NCBI GenBank assembly: GCA_905234455.1
Contig: CAJOIH010000009.1
Location: 21,909 to 85,908, forward strand
Direction: 5' to 3'
Source of the DNA: an uncultured Bacteroidales bacterium
GTDB taxonomy: Bacteria > Bacteroidota > Bacteroidia > Bacteroidales > F082
DNA: 64,000 bases
Positions 34,185-41,830 of the stretch are shown here, one piece after another. Position numbers and translations under genes: made by a program. The notes beneath the pieces were generated by a model. That model was not told the origin of the DNA and searched no databases. It worked only from the letters and a program-made list of their open reading frames with translations. The stretch's first letter is position 1, and each line of letters starts with the position of its first letter.

Positions 34185-35666
34185 ATGAAAAAAACATTCC
34201 TTTCCCTCATCTGCCTCGCCCTCGCCACCATTGGCATGGGCCAGAACAAAGCAGTGCAATGCTTCCTCTCGTCGACCACCTATGGCGTCCCGGGCGACAA
34301 CCCCTTCATCGAGAACGCCATCGCCTTCGACTGCTCCACCGTGGTCTACAACCAGTTCCAACCCGGACAGTTCAAGGCCACCGTCGAGATACAAACCATC
34401 TTCAAGCAAGGCGACGAGATACGCAACTTTTCCAAAGAGGCCCTCGACAGCCCCGTGGTTGCCGACACCCTCCAAATCAGAGGCGCCTTCGTCGACCAAC
34501 AGCGCTTCTCGCTGCCCAACGGCGAATACACCATGGAGATCACCGTGAGGGACCTCAACAACCCCCAACAGGTTCCCTATTCCTTCTCCCAAACCATTAA
34601 TATGGAGTATCCCTCCGATACCCCGGCCGTGTCCGACATCCTGCTGGTGGAGTCGTACAAAAAAGCATCCCAGCCCTCCAAACTCACCAAGAGCGGCTAC
34701 GACCTGGTGCCCCGCGTGTACTCGTTCTACCTCAACAATAGCAACGAACTCACCTTCTACGCCGAACTCTATAACGCCGACAAATACTATCCCGATGGGG
34801 GACAATACCTCGTCAACTACTACATCCAGTCCTACGAGAACGCCACGAAAATGAAGCAATTCAATTTCATGAAGCGGATGGATGTTAATAAGGCCAACAC
34901 CTTGTTGAACACAATCAATCTCAAGGCCCTTCCCACAGGGAACTACTATCTCGTGGTGGAGATGCGCGACCGTAGCAACGCCTTGCTGGCCTCCAAGAGT
35001 GTCTTCTTTCAACGCTATAACCCGGGTTGCGAGGTCGACCTCGAAGATCTGGCAGCCACCTCATTGGCCAACACTTTCGTTGAAGACATCAATAACCTCG
35101 ATACCCTGCGCGAATACCTCCGCTGCCTCAACCCGCGTTGCTCCGAGTCGGAACGCGACTATGTGGACAACCTGGTCAAGACCGACGATAAGCTGACCAT
35201 GCAGCAGTTCCTCTATAACTTCTGGAATGCGCGCGCCCCGCTCAACCCGAAAGATGCCTGGGACGAATACTACAACCAGGTGAAACGCGTCAACGCTTCC
35301 TATTCCACCCGCAACAGAAAAGGCTATATGACCGACCGCGGCTACATCTACCTCCGCTATGGCACGCCCGACAAAATCTGCGAGGAACCCTTCGAACCTG
35401 GTGCCTACCCCTACGAGATCTGGCATTACTACGAGGTGGCCGGACAACGCAACAAACACTGCGTGTTCATGTCGCAGGACATGGTTACCAACGACTATTC
35501 GCTCATCCATTCGGATCTCATCGGCGAGGTGAACAACCCGCGCTGGCAGATGATGATCTATTCGCGTTTCTATGGGCCTGACTACACCGGCGATATCATC
35601 GACCAAACCGAATCGCCAGGCGCCTGGGGTACCCGCGCGGGTGACCTCTATAACAACCCGAGATAA
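34185..35666 (+). CDS. GWxTD domain-containing protein
   Basis: A 493-residue exported protein (signal peptide [20 protein letters not shown]) of a family common in Bacteroidota and of unknown role. The N-terminal two thirds are beta-rich. The GWxTD region lies near residue 375: [21 protein letters not shown], so the name motif is GYMTD here, with Tyr in place of Trp. The C-terminal part ([19 protein letters not shown]) is as expected. It is followed by an acyltransferase 7 bp downstream and a glycosyltransferase, so it may belong to an envelope-building operon. Confidence 0.85.
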   Translation: MKKTFLSLICLALATIGMGQNKAVQCFLSSTTYGVPGDNPFIENAIAFDCSTVVYNQFQPGQFKATVEIQTIFKQGDEIRNFSKEALDSPVVADTLQIRGAFVDQQRFSLPNGEYTMEITVRDLNNPQQVPYSFSQTINMEYPSDTPAVSDILLVESYKKASQPSKLTKSGYDLVPRVYSFYLNNSNELTFYAELYNADKYYPDGGQYLVNYYIQSYENATKMKQFNFMKRMDVNKANTLLNTINLKALPTGNYYLVVEMRDRSNALLASKSVFFQRYNPGCEVDLEDLAATSLANTFVEDINNLDTLREYLRCLNPRCSESERDYVDNLVKTDDKLTMQQFLYNFWNARAPLNPKDAWDEYYNQVKRVNASYSTRNRKGYMTDRGYIYLRYGTPDKICEEPFEPGAYPYEIWHYYEVAGQRNKHCVFMSQDMVTNDYSLIHSDLIGEVNNPRWQMMIYSRFYGPDYTGDIIDQTESPGAWGTRAGDLYNNPR

Positions 35667-35673
35667 ACCACCA

Positions 35674-36498
35674 ATGCATTACCTGGGATCCGACATCTGC
35701 TGCTTCGTCCTGTACCATGTGGCCCGCTATCGCCGCAAAGTGGTGCGCGACAACCTTGTGCAGTCGTTTCCCGAGAAGTCGGCCCAGGAAATCAAGAAGA
35801 TCGAGAAGCAATTCTATCATAACTTCTGCGACCTCGTTGCCGAGACCCTGAAACTGCGTCGGATGAATACCGCCGAGGTCCTGCAGCACGTCACCCTCAC
35901 CAACCCTGAACTGCTCGAAACGCTGAGCCTGAAGGGGAGAAGCGTGCTGCTGGCCACGCAACACTCCAGCAACTGGGAATGGCTGTGGCAAATCCAGCAT
36001 ACCGTCTCGACACACCGTCATTATGCCGTTTATAAGCGGCTCGAGAACCGGTTCTTCGACCGTAAGGTGTTTCAGCTGAGGACCCGCTTTGCCAACGGCC
36101 AGGAGGTGATGATCGAGGACCGGGCCGTCAAAGACGTCATGCAACGCCTCGAAGGTGCCACCAACGCCATACTGCTCCTGGGCGACCAGTCGCCGAAAGG
36201 GGCTGACACCGACTACTGGACCGACTTCCTGCACCGTGACACCTGCTGGTACACGGGCTTGGAGAAGCTGGCCAGGAAATACGACTATGCCGTGGTCTAT
36301 GCCGAGATGATACGGACACAACGGGGGCGATACGCCGTCACCTTCAAGTTGATCTGTGAAGATCCCAAAACCATGGGAGAAGGTTTCATCATGGAACAAT
36401 ATGTGAGGCAGGTGGAGCGTTTCATACAAAACCAACCCGACAACTGGCTGTGGTCGCACCGCCGGTGGAAACACTCACGAAAACAACAAGCATCATGA
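35674..36498 (+). CDS. Lysophospholipid / lipid A acyltransferase (LpxL/HtrB-like), short at N terminus
   Basis: A 274-residue acyltransferase that would add a secondary acyl chain to lipid A at the inner membrane. The family core is present: YRRKVVRDNLVQSFPEKSA, the catalytic HSSNWEWLW (HX4D/E-type) near residue 91, GDQSPKGAD and a C-terminal WLWSHRRWKHS. The protein begins MHYLGSDICCFVLYHVARYR, so the roughly 20-residue hydrophobic lead that usually precedes this point is missing. The upstream frame is GWxTD coding DNA read out of phase and cannot supply it. It overlaps the glycosyltransferase start by 4 bp (ATGA). Confidence 0.87.
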   Translation: MHYLGSDICCFVLYHVARYRRKVVRDNLVQSFPEKSAQEIKKIEKQFYHNFCDLVAETLKLRRMNTAEVLQHVTLTNPELLETLSLKGRSVLLATQHSSNWEWLWQIQHTVSTHRHYAVYKRLENRFFDRKVFQLRTRFANGQEVMIEDRAVKDVMQRLEGATNAILLLGDQSPKGADTDYWTDFLHRDTCWYTGLEKLARKYDYAVVYAEMIRTQRGRYAVTFKLICEDPKTMGEGFIMEQYVRQVERFIQNQPDNWLWSHRRWKHSRKQQAS

Positions 36499-37523
36499 AA
36501 CGCGTGGCAGTGGTCATATTGAACTACAACGGCAAGAAATTCCTCGAGGAGTTCCTTCCCACCGTCATTGCCAACACCGATGCCGAATTGGCCGACATCG
36601 TGGTGGCCGACAACGCCTCTACCGACGGGTCGATGGAGTTCATGCGGGAGCGTTTTCCCGACATCAAGCTCATCGACAACGGCTCCAACGGGGGCTTTGC
36701 CACGGGCTATAACATCGCCTTGAGGCAGATCGAGGCGGAATACTTCGTGCTGCTGAACTCCGACATCGAAGTCGCCCCGCATTGGATCGAGCCCGTGGTC
36801 GAACTCATGGACGCCGACCCGCAAATCGCCGCCTGCCAACCCAAGATCCTCTCGTACTATGAGAAGAACAAGTTCGAATACGCCGGCGCCTCGGGAGGCT
36901 TCATCGACCGTTACGGCTATCCCTTCTGCCGGGGACGCGTATTCCAGAACCTCGAAGAGGATAAGGGACAATATGACGATATTTGTGAGGTGTTCTGGGC
37001 TACTGGTGCCTGTCTGTTTGTCCGGGCCGACCTCTACCTGAAACACGGGGGGCTCGACGACGCCTTCTTCGCCCACATGGAGGAGATCGACTTTTGCTGG
37101 AGGATGAAGAACCTGGGTTATAAGATCTATTGTTGCCCGCTGTCGAAGGTCTATCACATCGGAGGAGGCACCCTGCCCAAGAGCTCGGCGCGCAAGACCT
37201 ACCTCAACTTTCGTAACAACCTCTCGCTGCTTTTCAAGAACCTGCCCCGGAACCGCGTGTTCCGGGTCATCGCCTACCGTATCCTGCTCGATTGGGTGGC
37301 AGCGGTCAAGTTCCTCTGCGGCGGCAGCCTGGCCGACTTCTGGGCGGTTACCCGTGCGCATTTCGCCTTCTATAAGCGTATCCCGGCCATCCGAAAAGAG
37401 CGTGAAAAGCTGAACAATCAACCGGTGAGCATGATGTATCAGCGCAACATCGTCTTTGAGAACTTCCTAAAAGGCAAGAAACTGTTTTCGGATTTAGATC
37501 CCGAGCAATTCACGCACGCCTAA
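36495..37523 (+). CDS. Family 2 glycosyltransferase (rhamnosyltransferase-like)
   Basis: A 342-residue GT-A enzyme that transfers a sugar from a nucleotide donor, probably for a surface glycan. Start MKRVAVVILNYNGKKFLEEF. Key motifs are ADNASTDGSMEF (about 38), the DxD-like site in LLNSDIEVAP, GASGGFIDRYGYPF, and the acceptor-side ATGACLFVRADLY and MEEIDFCWRMKN (ED-type catalytic base). It is translationally coupled to the acyltransferase. The 3' end overlaps the convergent aroQ gene by 30 bp, which is unusual. Confidence 0.92.
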   Translation: MKRVAVVILNYNGKKFLEEFLPTVIANTDAELADIVVADNASTDGSMEFMRERFPDIKLIDNGSNGGFATGYNIALRQIEAEYFVLLNSDIEVAPHWIEPVVELMDADPQIAACQPKILSYYEKNKFEYAGASGGFIDRYGYPFCRGRVFQNLEEDKGQYDDICEVFWATGACLFVRADLYLKHGGLDDAFFAHMEEIDFCWRMKNLGYKIYCCPLSKVYHIGGGTLPKSSARKTYLNFRNNLSLLFKNLPRNRVFRVIAYRILLDWVAAVKFLCGGSLADFWAVTRAHFAFYKRIPAIRKEREKLNNQPVSMMYQRNIVFENFLKGKKLFSDLDPEQFTHA

Positions 37524-37916
37524 GGCGTAGCCCTCCAAGCCATAACCTGAAAAGCATTTGACGCAGGCCTCGGCGGTGAAGGAATGCCGCCGGTAGGGCT
37601 CGCGTTTGGAGATGTCGGAGAGATGCACCTCGACCACGGGGATGCCGATGGCCCGGATGCAGTCCGCCAACGCGATGGAGGTGTGGGCGTAGCCCCCGGG
37701 ATTCATCACCACGCCATCATAACAGCCATCGGCCTCCTGAAGCTTGTCGATCAAACAACCTTCGTGGTTCGACTGGTAATAGTCCAAAGCCACTTCCGGG
37801 AAGGCACGTTGCAGTTCTGGATAATATTCCTCGAAACTCACGCTGCCGTAGACCTCGGGTTCGCGCCGTCCCAACAGGTTGAGGTTGGGTCCGTTGATGA
37901 TGAGAATCCTTTTCAT
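37494..37916 (-). CDS. aroQ: 3-dehydroquinate dehydratase, type II
   Basis: A 140-residue shikimate-pathway enzyme that dehydrates 3-dehydroquinate and forms dodecamers. Motifs: INGPNLNLLGRREPEVYG, which includes the catalytic loop with Arg and Tyr, SNHEGCLIDKLQEA, MNPGGYAHTSIALAD with the catalytic His, and VEVHLSDISKREPYR. Length is normal for type II. The 3' end overlaps the glycosyltransferase gene, and the ATG is 4 nt from a -7 box. Confidence 0.96.
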   Translation of the reverse strand: MKRILIINGPNLNLLGRREPEVYGSVSFEEYYPELQRAFPEVALDYYQSNHEGCLIDKLQEADGCYDGVVMNPGGYAHTSIALADCIRAIGIPVVEVHLSDISKREPYRRHSFTAEACVKCFSGYGLEGYALGVRELLGI

Positions 37917-37920
37917 GTTG

Positions 37921-37928
37921 CAAAAATA
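37921..37928 (-). promoter_or_regulatory. -7 box of aroQ
   Basis: TATTTTTG on the minus strand, 4 nt (CAAC) before the ATG; the message should be leaderless or nearly so. Confidence 0.65.
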
Positions 37929-37940
37929 GTTTTTTTATTG

Positions 37941-37948
37941 TATATTTG
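37941..37948 (+). promoter_or_regulatory. -7 box of the Fe-S aldo/keto reductase gene
   Basis: TATATTTG, 17 bp before the ATG at 37966, divergent to aroQ. Confidence 0.65.
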
Positions 37949-37965
37949 TGCCAAAATCCAAAAAC

Positions 37966-38985
37966 ATGAATATCGTATCCATCGGCAACACCGGCCTGAA
38001 GGTGAACAAGAACGGTTTCGGCGCCTTGCCGATCCAGCGTGTGAGCATGAAAGAGGCAGTGTACCTGCTCCAGAAAGCCTACGACCACGGCATCGACTTT
38101 TACGATACCGCCCGCTTTTACACCGACAGCGAGGAGAAGATCGGCGAAGCCCTGTCGTCCTGCCGTAGCAAGATCGTCATTGCCTCCAAGACCGGTGCCT
38201 CCACCGTGGAGGAGTTTTGGAAGGATCTCCACACCACACTTACCAACCTCAAGACCGATTACCTCGACCTCTATCAGTTCCACAACCCTGACTATTGTCC
38301 CAAGCCGGGCGACAAGGCAGGGCTTTACGATGCCATCAAGGTGGCTCAGCGGCAGGGCAAGGTGCGCTTCATCGGCATCAGCAACCACCGTCAGGGCGTG
38401 GCTGTCGAGGCCATTGAGTCGGGGCTGTACGACACCTTGCAGTATCCTTTCTCCTATCTCTCAGCCCATCAGGACGAGATCATCGTGGAGGCTGCACGCC
38501 AGCATGGCATGGGGTTTATCTGTATGAAAGCGCTGGCGGGAGGCCTGATCAACGATTCGGCCCTGGCGTACGCCTACCTCAACCAGTACGACCATGTGCT
38601 GCCCATCTGGGGCATCCAGCGCGAGAAGGAACTCGACGAGTTCCTCTCATACCAGACCGTGCCGCCTGTGATGACGCCCGAGCGTTGGAAGAAAGTAGAG
38701 GAGGAGCGCAAAAGCCTGTCGGGCGATTTCTGCCGTGGCTGCGGCTACTGCATGCCGTGTACCGTGGGCATCCAGATCAACGACTGCAATCGCATGAGCC
38801 TGTTCCTGCGTCGCGCCCCGCTGAGCGTCTACCTCACCGAAGAATGGGCCGAGAAGATGAAAGTCATCGAGCAATGCGTCGACTGTGGCTCCTGCAAGCA
38901 GAAATGCCCCTACGGACTCGACATCCCCACGCTTTTGAGAAGAAATTACGAAGATTTCAAGACTTTTTGGAACAATAAGCAATAA
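37966..38985 (+). CDS. Aldo/keto reductase with C-terminal [4Fe-4S] domain
   Basis: A 339-residue oxidoreductase. The TIM-barrel part has FYDTARFYTDSEEKIGEAL with the catalytic Asp and Tyr, IVIASKTGA with the Lys and LYQFHNPDY with the His. After residue 245 a ferredoxin-like tail carries two cysteine clusters, FCRGCGYCMPCTVGI and QCVDCGSCKQKCPYGLDIP. Proteins of this type are common in anaerobes. Substrates are not known. Start MNIVSIGNTGLKVNKNGFG at 37966 is the family N terminus. Confidence 0.93.
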   Translation: MNIVSIGNTGLKVNKNGFGALPIQRVSMKEAVYLLQKAYDHGIDFYDTARFYTDSEEKIGEALSSCRSKIVIASKTGASTVEEFWKDLHTTLTNLKTDYLDLYQFHNPDYCPKPGDKAGLYDAIKVAQRQGKVRFIGISNHRQGVAVEAIESGLYDTLQYPFSYLSAHQDEIIVEAARQHGMGFICMKALAGGLINDSALAYAYLNQYDHVLPIWGIQREKELDEFLSYQTVPPVMTPERWKKVEEERKSLSGDFCRGCGYCMPCTVGIQINDCNRMSLFLRRAPLSVYLTEEWAEKMKVIEQCVDCGSCKQKCPYGLDIPTLLRRNYEDFKTFWNNKQ

Positions 38986-38991
38986 TTTTAT

Positions 38992-38999
38992 TATTTTTG
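38992..38999 (+). promoter_or_regulatory. -7 box of the cobalamin operon
   Basis: TATTTTTG just before the riboswitch; a TTTG at 38966-38969, inside the end of the upstream gene, can serve as the -33 element (22-bp spacing). Confidence 0.65.
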
Positions 39000-39008
39000 C
39001 AAACGATA

Positions 39009-39182
39009 TGTGGTGTCCGAAAGGACTCAATAGGGAATCGGGTGTGAATCCCGGACAGTTCCCGCTGCTGTGTCGGTTGGACGCTTGCCACTATGCCACT
39101 GTGACGGGAAGGCGGCAAGTAGAGACCTTAGTCAGAAGACCTGCCCCATGTCGGTAAACAAGGCTTTCGGGATAAGAGCCGG
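39009..39182 (+). ncRNA. Cobalamin (B12) riboswitch
   Basis: This leader carries the conserved cobalamin aptamer pieces in order: AATAGGGAAT with GGGTGTGAATCCCGGACAG, then CCCGCTGCTGT, the B12 box GCCACTGTGACGGGAAGGCG (39095-39114), and GTCAGAAGACCTGCC (39131-39145). A downstream stem (GGCT with AGCC, 39162-39180) could belong to the kissing-loop or expression platform. It lies 77 bp before the first gene of the following operon, which should be shut off when B12 is plentiful. No other element is seen in the 273-bp gap besides the promoter. Confidence 0.95.
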
Positions 39183-39258
39183 CGTTCATTTATTAATAGG
39201 TGTACCCGACCCCAACTCGAAGTTTTGAGGGAATTGACATTATTAACCTTAAAAACTT

Positions 39259-40452
39259 ATGCGTATGCGTATTAAAAACTTTACTCTTTTGTTCCTTATG
39301 GGAATCTTTGGTCTTTTCACGACCAACCTCTTTGCACAGCAAGATGCCACCATCGATCCTGAGAACATCCGCTACTGGATCGGCGAAGGCGAAAATCAAG
39401 TGGTCTTCATCGCCAACTGGGCTGAGCCCGACACCGCACTGGCTTGGGGCTATCGCTTTGCAGGCGAAAGTGTTACCATCAAAGATGTCATGGACGGCAT
39501 CGCCGAGGTGGACTATCGTTTCAGCTATGAAGCAAGCGGCAGCTGGCTTCTCGACATGCACTTCAAAGACGATGTCCTCGACCTGAGCCTTGTTGAACAG
39601 ATGTGGGTCTCCTATCTGGTCAATGGCGAGTCGTCATGGGATACCTATGATGTAAAGACGCTTGTGAACAATGATTATGTGAAACTGGGCGACACCCATT
39701 GCGGTACCCTGATTGACCCGGAGAACTACATCTATGTCTGGGAAAAGGAAGTCGTTGCCGTGTATCCTCTCGCCGACGAAGCCATGATTGATCCCTCTGA
39801 GATCCTCTATTGGGTTGGTGAAGGCGAAAACGAAGTGATCTTTGCCGTCAACTGGGCTGAACCCGATGTGTGCTATGCCTGGGGTTACCGCTTCTCCACC
39901 AACGATGTGCTGGTGAAGACCGTGATGGATGGCATCGCCGCTGCCGACGACCGCTTCGCTTACGAAGTCGGTAGCTGGGGCGTGGGTGACATCACCTTCA
40001 ACTACGGCGATCTGCATCTGGCCCTCGTCGGTCCCTACTGGATGTACAACATCAACGGCGGCTATGCCTGGTATGGCTATGACGAACAGGCTGTGTCCAA
40101 TGGCGATTTCATCAAATGGGGTGATGTCGCTGTCGGCACTGAAATCGCACCCTGGACCTATGTCTGGGAAACCCCTGTCACTCCTGTCGCCAACAACACC
40201 TCCGTTGCTGAAAACAGCACCGTGTCGTCGCTCTATCCCAACCCCGCCACTTCGTTCACCATGCTCGAAGTCGGCATGAGCAATGCCACCGTGACCGTCA
40301 CCGACCTCCAAGGCCGTGTGCTTCGCAGCTTCGCCGTCAATAACGACAACGAGGCCGTCCGTATTGAAACCGAAGGCTTCCAGGCCGGTCTGTACTTCGT
40401 GACCGTGAGTGATGGCACCAACACCCAGACCCTGAAACTCTCCGTGAAATGA
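39259..40452 (+). CDS. B12-riboswitch-controlled T9SS-exported protein with two copies of an unfamiliar domain
   Basis: A 397-residue secreted protein. Signal peptide up to about residue 26 (FTTNLFAQ). Two homologous domains follow: A (about 32-163) with DPENIRYWIGEGENQVVFIA, NWAEPDTALAWGYRF and IKDVMDGIAEVDYRFSYE; B (about 177-303) with DPSEILYWVGEGENEVIFAV, NWAEPDVCYAWGYRF and VKTVMDGIAAADDRFAYE. The end (about 323-397, SSLYPNPATSFTMLEV to TQTLKLSVK) is a T9SS type A sorting domain. It is the first gene after the riboswitch and precedes btuG. A role in surface binding of cobalamin is inferred from this position; I know of no shown activity for it. ATG at 39265 is an alternative start. Confidence 0.85.
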   Translation: MRMRIKNFTLLFLMGIFGLFTTNLFAQQDATIDPENIRYWIGEGENQVVFIANWAEPDTALAWGYRFAGESVTIKDVMDGIAEVDYRFSYEASGSWLLDMHFKDDVLDLSLVEQMWVSYLVNGESSWDTYDVKTLVNNDYVKLGDTHCGTLIDPENYIYVWEKEVVAVYPLADEAMIDPSEILYWVGEGENEVIFAVNWAEPDVCYAWGYRFSTNDVLVKTVMDGIAAADDRFAYEVGSWGVGDITFNYGDLHLALVGPYWMYNINGGYAWYGYDEQAVSNGDFIKWGDVAVGTEIAPWTYVWETPVTPVANNTSVAENSTVSSLYPNPATSFTMLEVGMSNATVTVTDLQGRVLRSFAVNNDNEAVRIETEGFQAGLYFVTVSDGTNTQTLKLSVK

Positions 40453-40491
40453 TAAAATCTTATCCATATTTTTAGTGATTTTCCCGCTTAT

Positions 40492-40518
40492 GTCGGTGGC
40501 GCGAATCGCGCCACCGAC
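40492..40518 (+). other. Intergenic RNA hairpin between the T9SS protein gene and btuG
   Basis: GTCGGTGGCGCG and its exact complement enclose the loop AAT (12-bp perfect stem). There is no T-tract after it, so it is more likely a processing or stability element than a terminator. Confidence 0.75.
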
Positions 40519-40545
40519 AGGCAGGAAGTTTGGAAAAATGATAAT

Positions 40546-41667
40546 ATGAAAAAACTGTTCTTTTTCTTGGCATGTCTTGTTGCCTTGACGATCACCTCCT
40601 GCAAGCCGGATCCGCTCCCGGATGATCCGACTCCCGATGACCCCACCACGGATACGGTTGAGCCCGTTGTGCCGACCATTGCAAAAGGCGTGTTCGTCAT
40701 CAATGAAGGCAATTTCACCTATGCCAACTCCACTTTGACCTTCTATGATCCCGAAATGGATACCGTGGCGAACAACTTGTTCTATCGTGCCAATGGCGCT
40801 CCCATCGGCGATGTGGGTCAGAGTCTCACCCTGATCGACGGGAAACTCTATATCGTGGTCAACGCCAGCAATTATATCTATAAAGTGGATGCCAACACCA
40901 TCAAGTGCGACCTTACCCAGCCATATATGATTGCCGATTTCGTGCAGCCGCGTTATATGCTTCCAATCGCCCCCAACAAGGCCTATGTGTCTGACTTGGC
41001 AAGTACCGAATTGTTCATCATCAACCCGCAGGACATGACCCATACCGGAAGCATCCACATGGGTAAGTCGACCGAGACCATGGTCCAGGTGGGACAGGAG
41101 GTCTATGTGACCAACTGGTCGAAGGTGTATATCCCTGATATGGTGAACAACACGGTCCAGGTGGTGGATGCCAACAACGATGTGAAAGTGGCTGACATCA
41201 CCGTGGGCAAGGAACCCAACAGCATGGTGGTCGACAAGAACGGCCAAGTGTGGGTGCTTTGCGAAGGCGCCATGTGGGACCTCGAACCTGGGAAACCTGA
41301 GCTTTGGAAGATCGACCCGATGACGAAACAGGCCACCCTCATGGTGACATTCACTGAGACCACCTTGAACCTGGCTATCGACCCCTCGGGGAGTTATCTC
41401 TATTACGTCCGTGGCGGTGATTGGGTCAATGGCGGCGATGTGCATCGCGTCAGCATCGACACCCCCACCGAGGAGGATAGCTTCGTGATTCCCTCCGAAG
41501 GAAGAATGTTCTATAAAGTCTTCGTGAATCCCAATAATGGCGATATTTACCTGTCCGATGCCAAGACTTACGTGCAAAACGGCACCGTCTACCGTTACTC
41601 GTCTGACGGCGTGCTGCTGAAGTCGTTCGATGCCGGCATCTGCCCGGGATTTATGTTGTTTAACTGA
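40546..41667 (+). CDS. btuG: BtuG-like surface beta-propeller lipoprotein (DUF5074), cobalamin capture
   Basis: A 373-residue lipoprotein (signal ALTITSC, lipid Cys19) with a short Pro/Asp-rich tether and a seven-bladed-propeller type sequence: GVFVINEGNFTYANSTLTFY, DVGQSLTLIDGKLYIVVNAS, AYVSDLASTELFIINPQDM and QVYVTNWSKVYI-like blades. These match the DUF5074/BtuG pattern. BtuG2 of Bacteroides thetaiotaomicron binds B12 with very high affinity on the surface and passes it to BtuB. The riboswitch upstream and a BtuF-like gene downstream support the same job here. BtuB itself is not in the window. Confidence 0.8.
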   Translation: MKKLFFFLACLVALTITSCKPDPLPDDPTPDDPTTDTVEPVVPTIAKGVFVINEGNFTYANSTLTFYDPEMDTVANNLFYRANGAPIGDVGQSLTLIDGKLYIVVNASNYIYKVDANTIKCDLTQPYMIADFVQPRYMLPIAPNKAYVSDLASTELFIINPQDMTHTGSIHMGKSTETMVQVGQEVYVTNWSKVYIPDMVNNTVQVVDANNDVKVADITVGKEPNSMVVDKNGQVWVLCEGAMWDLEPGKPELWKIDPMTKQATLMVTFTETTLNLAIDPSGSYLYYVRGGDWVNGGDVHRVSIDTPTEEDSFVIPSEGRMFYKVFVNPNNGDIYLSDAKTYVQNGTVYRYSSDGVLLKSFDAGICPGFMLFN

Positions 41668-41668
41668 T

Positions 41669-41830
41669 ATGAAAAAGATCTGTCCCAAATGCGGTAAGGA
41701 GTTCGAGTGCGTCCACTCGGTGGACTGCTGGTGCGTCAAGGTGAAACTCACCGACGAGGCCCGTCAGCGACTGAAAGTCTATAACAATTGCCTATGCAAG
41801 GAATGTCTCGAAAGCTTTGCCCAATCCTGA
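41669..41830 (+). CDS. Small cysteine-rich CWC family protein
   Basis: A 53-residue protein starting MKKICPKCGKEFECVHSVDC, with CWCVKVKLTD and CLCKECLESFAQS. The cysteine pattern (CPKC, C, CWC, CLCKEC) fits the Cys_rich_CWC family and a zinc or iron-sulfur site. It begins 2 bp after the btuG stop, and its end overlaps the BtuF-like gene by 28 bp, so it is firmly inside the cobalamin operon. Its function is unknown. Confidence 0.85.
   Translation: MKKICPKCGKEFECVHSVDCWCVKVKLTDEARQRLKVYNNCLCKECLESFAQS

Noticed and set aside
35572..35673. Longer start for the acyltransferase
   Set aside because: The added residues are out-of-phase GWxTD coding sequence and not hydrophobic, so they do not replace the missing N terminus.
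38985..39259. Hidden small gene in the gap before the cobalamin operon
   Set aside because: The gap is filled by the promoter and riboswitch, and no convincing frame is present.
39634..41751. 705-codon open frame antisense to the cobalamin operon
   Set aside because: It spans two genes and their gap, has no recognisable domain, and its composition is that of a mirror frame. Its length was tempting because it lies opposite the most interesting region.
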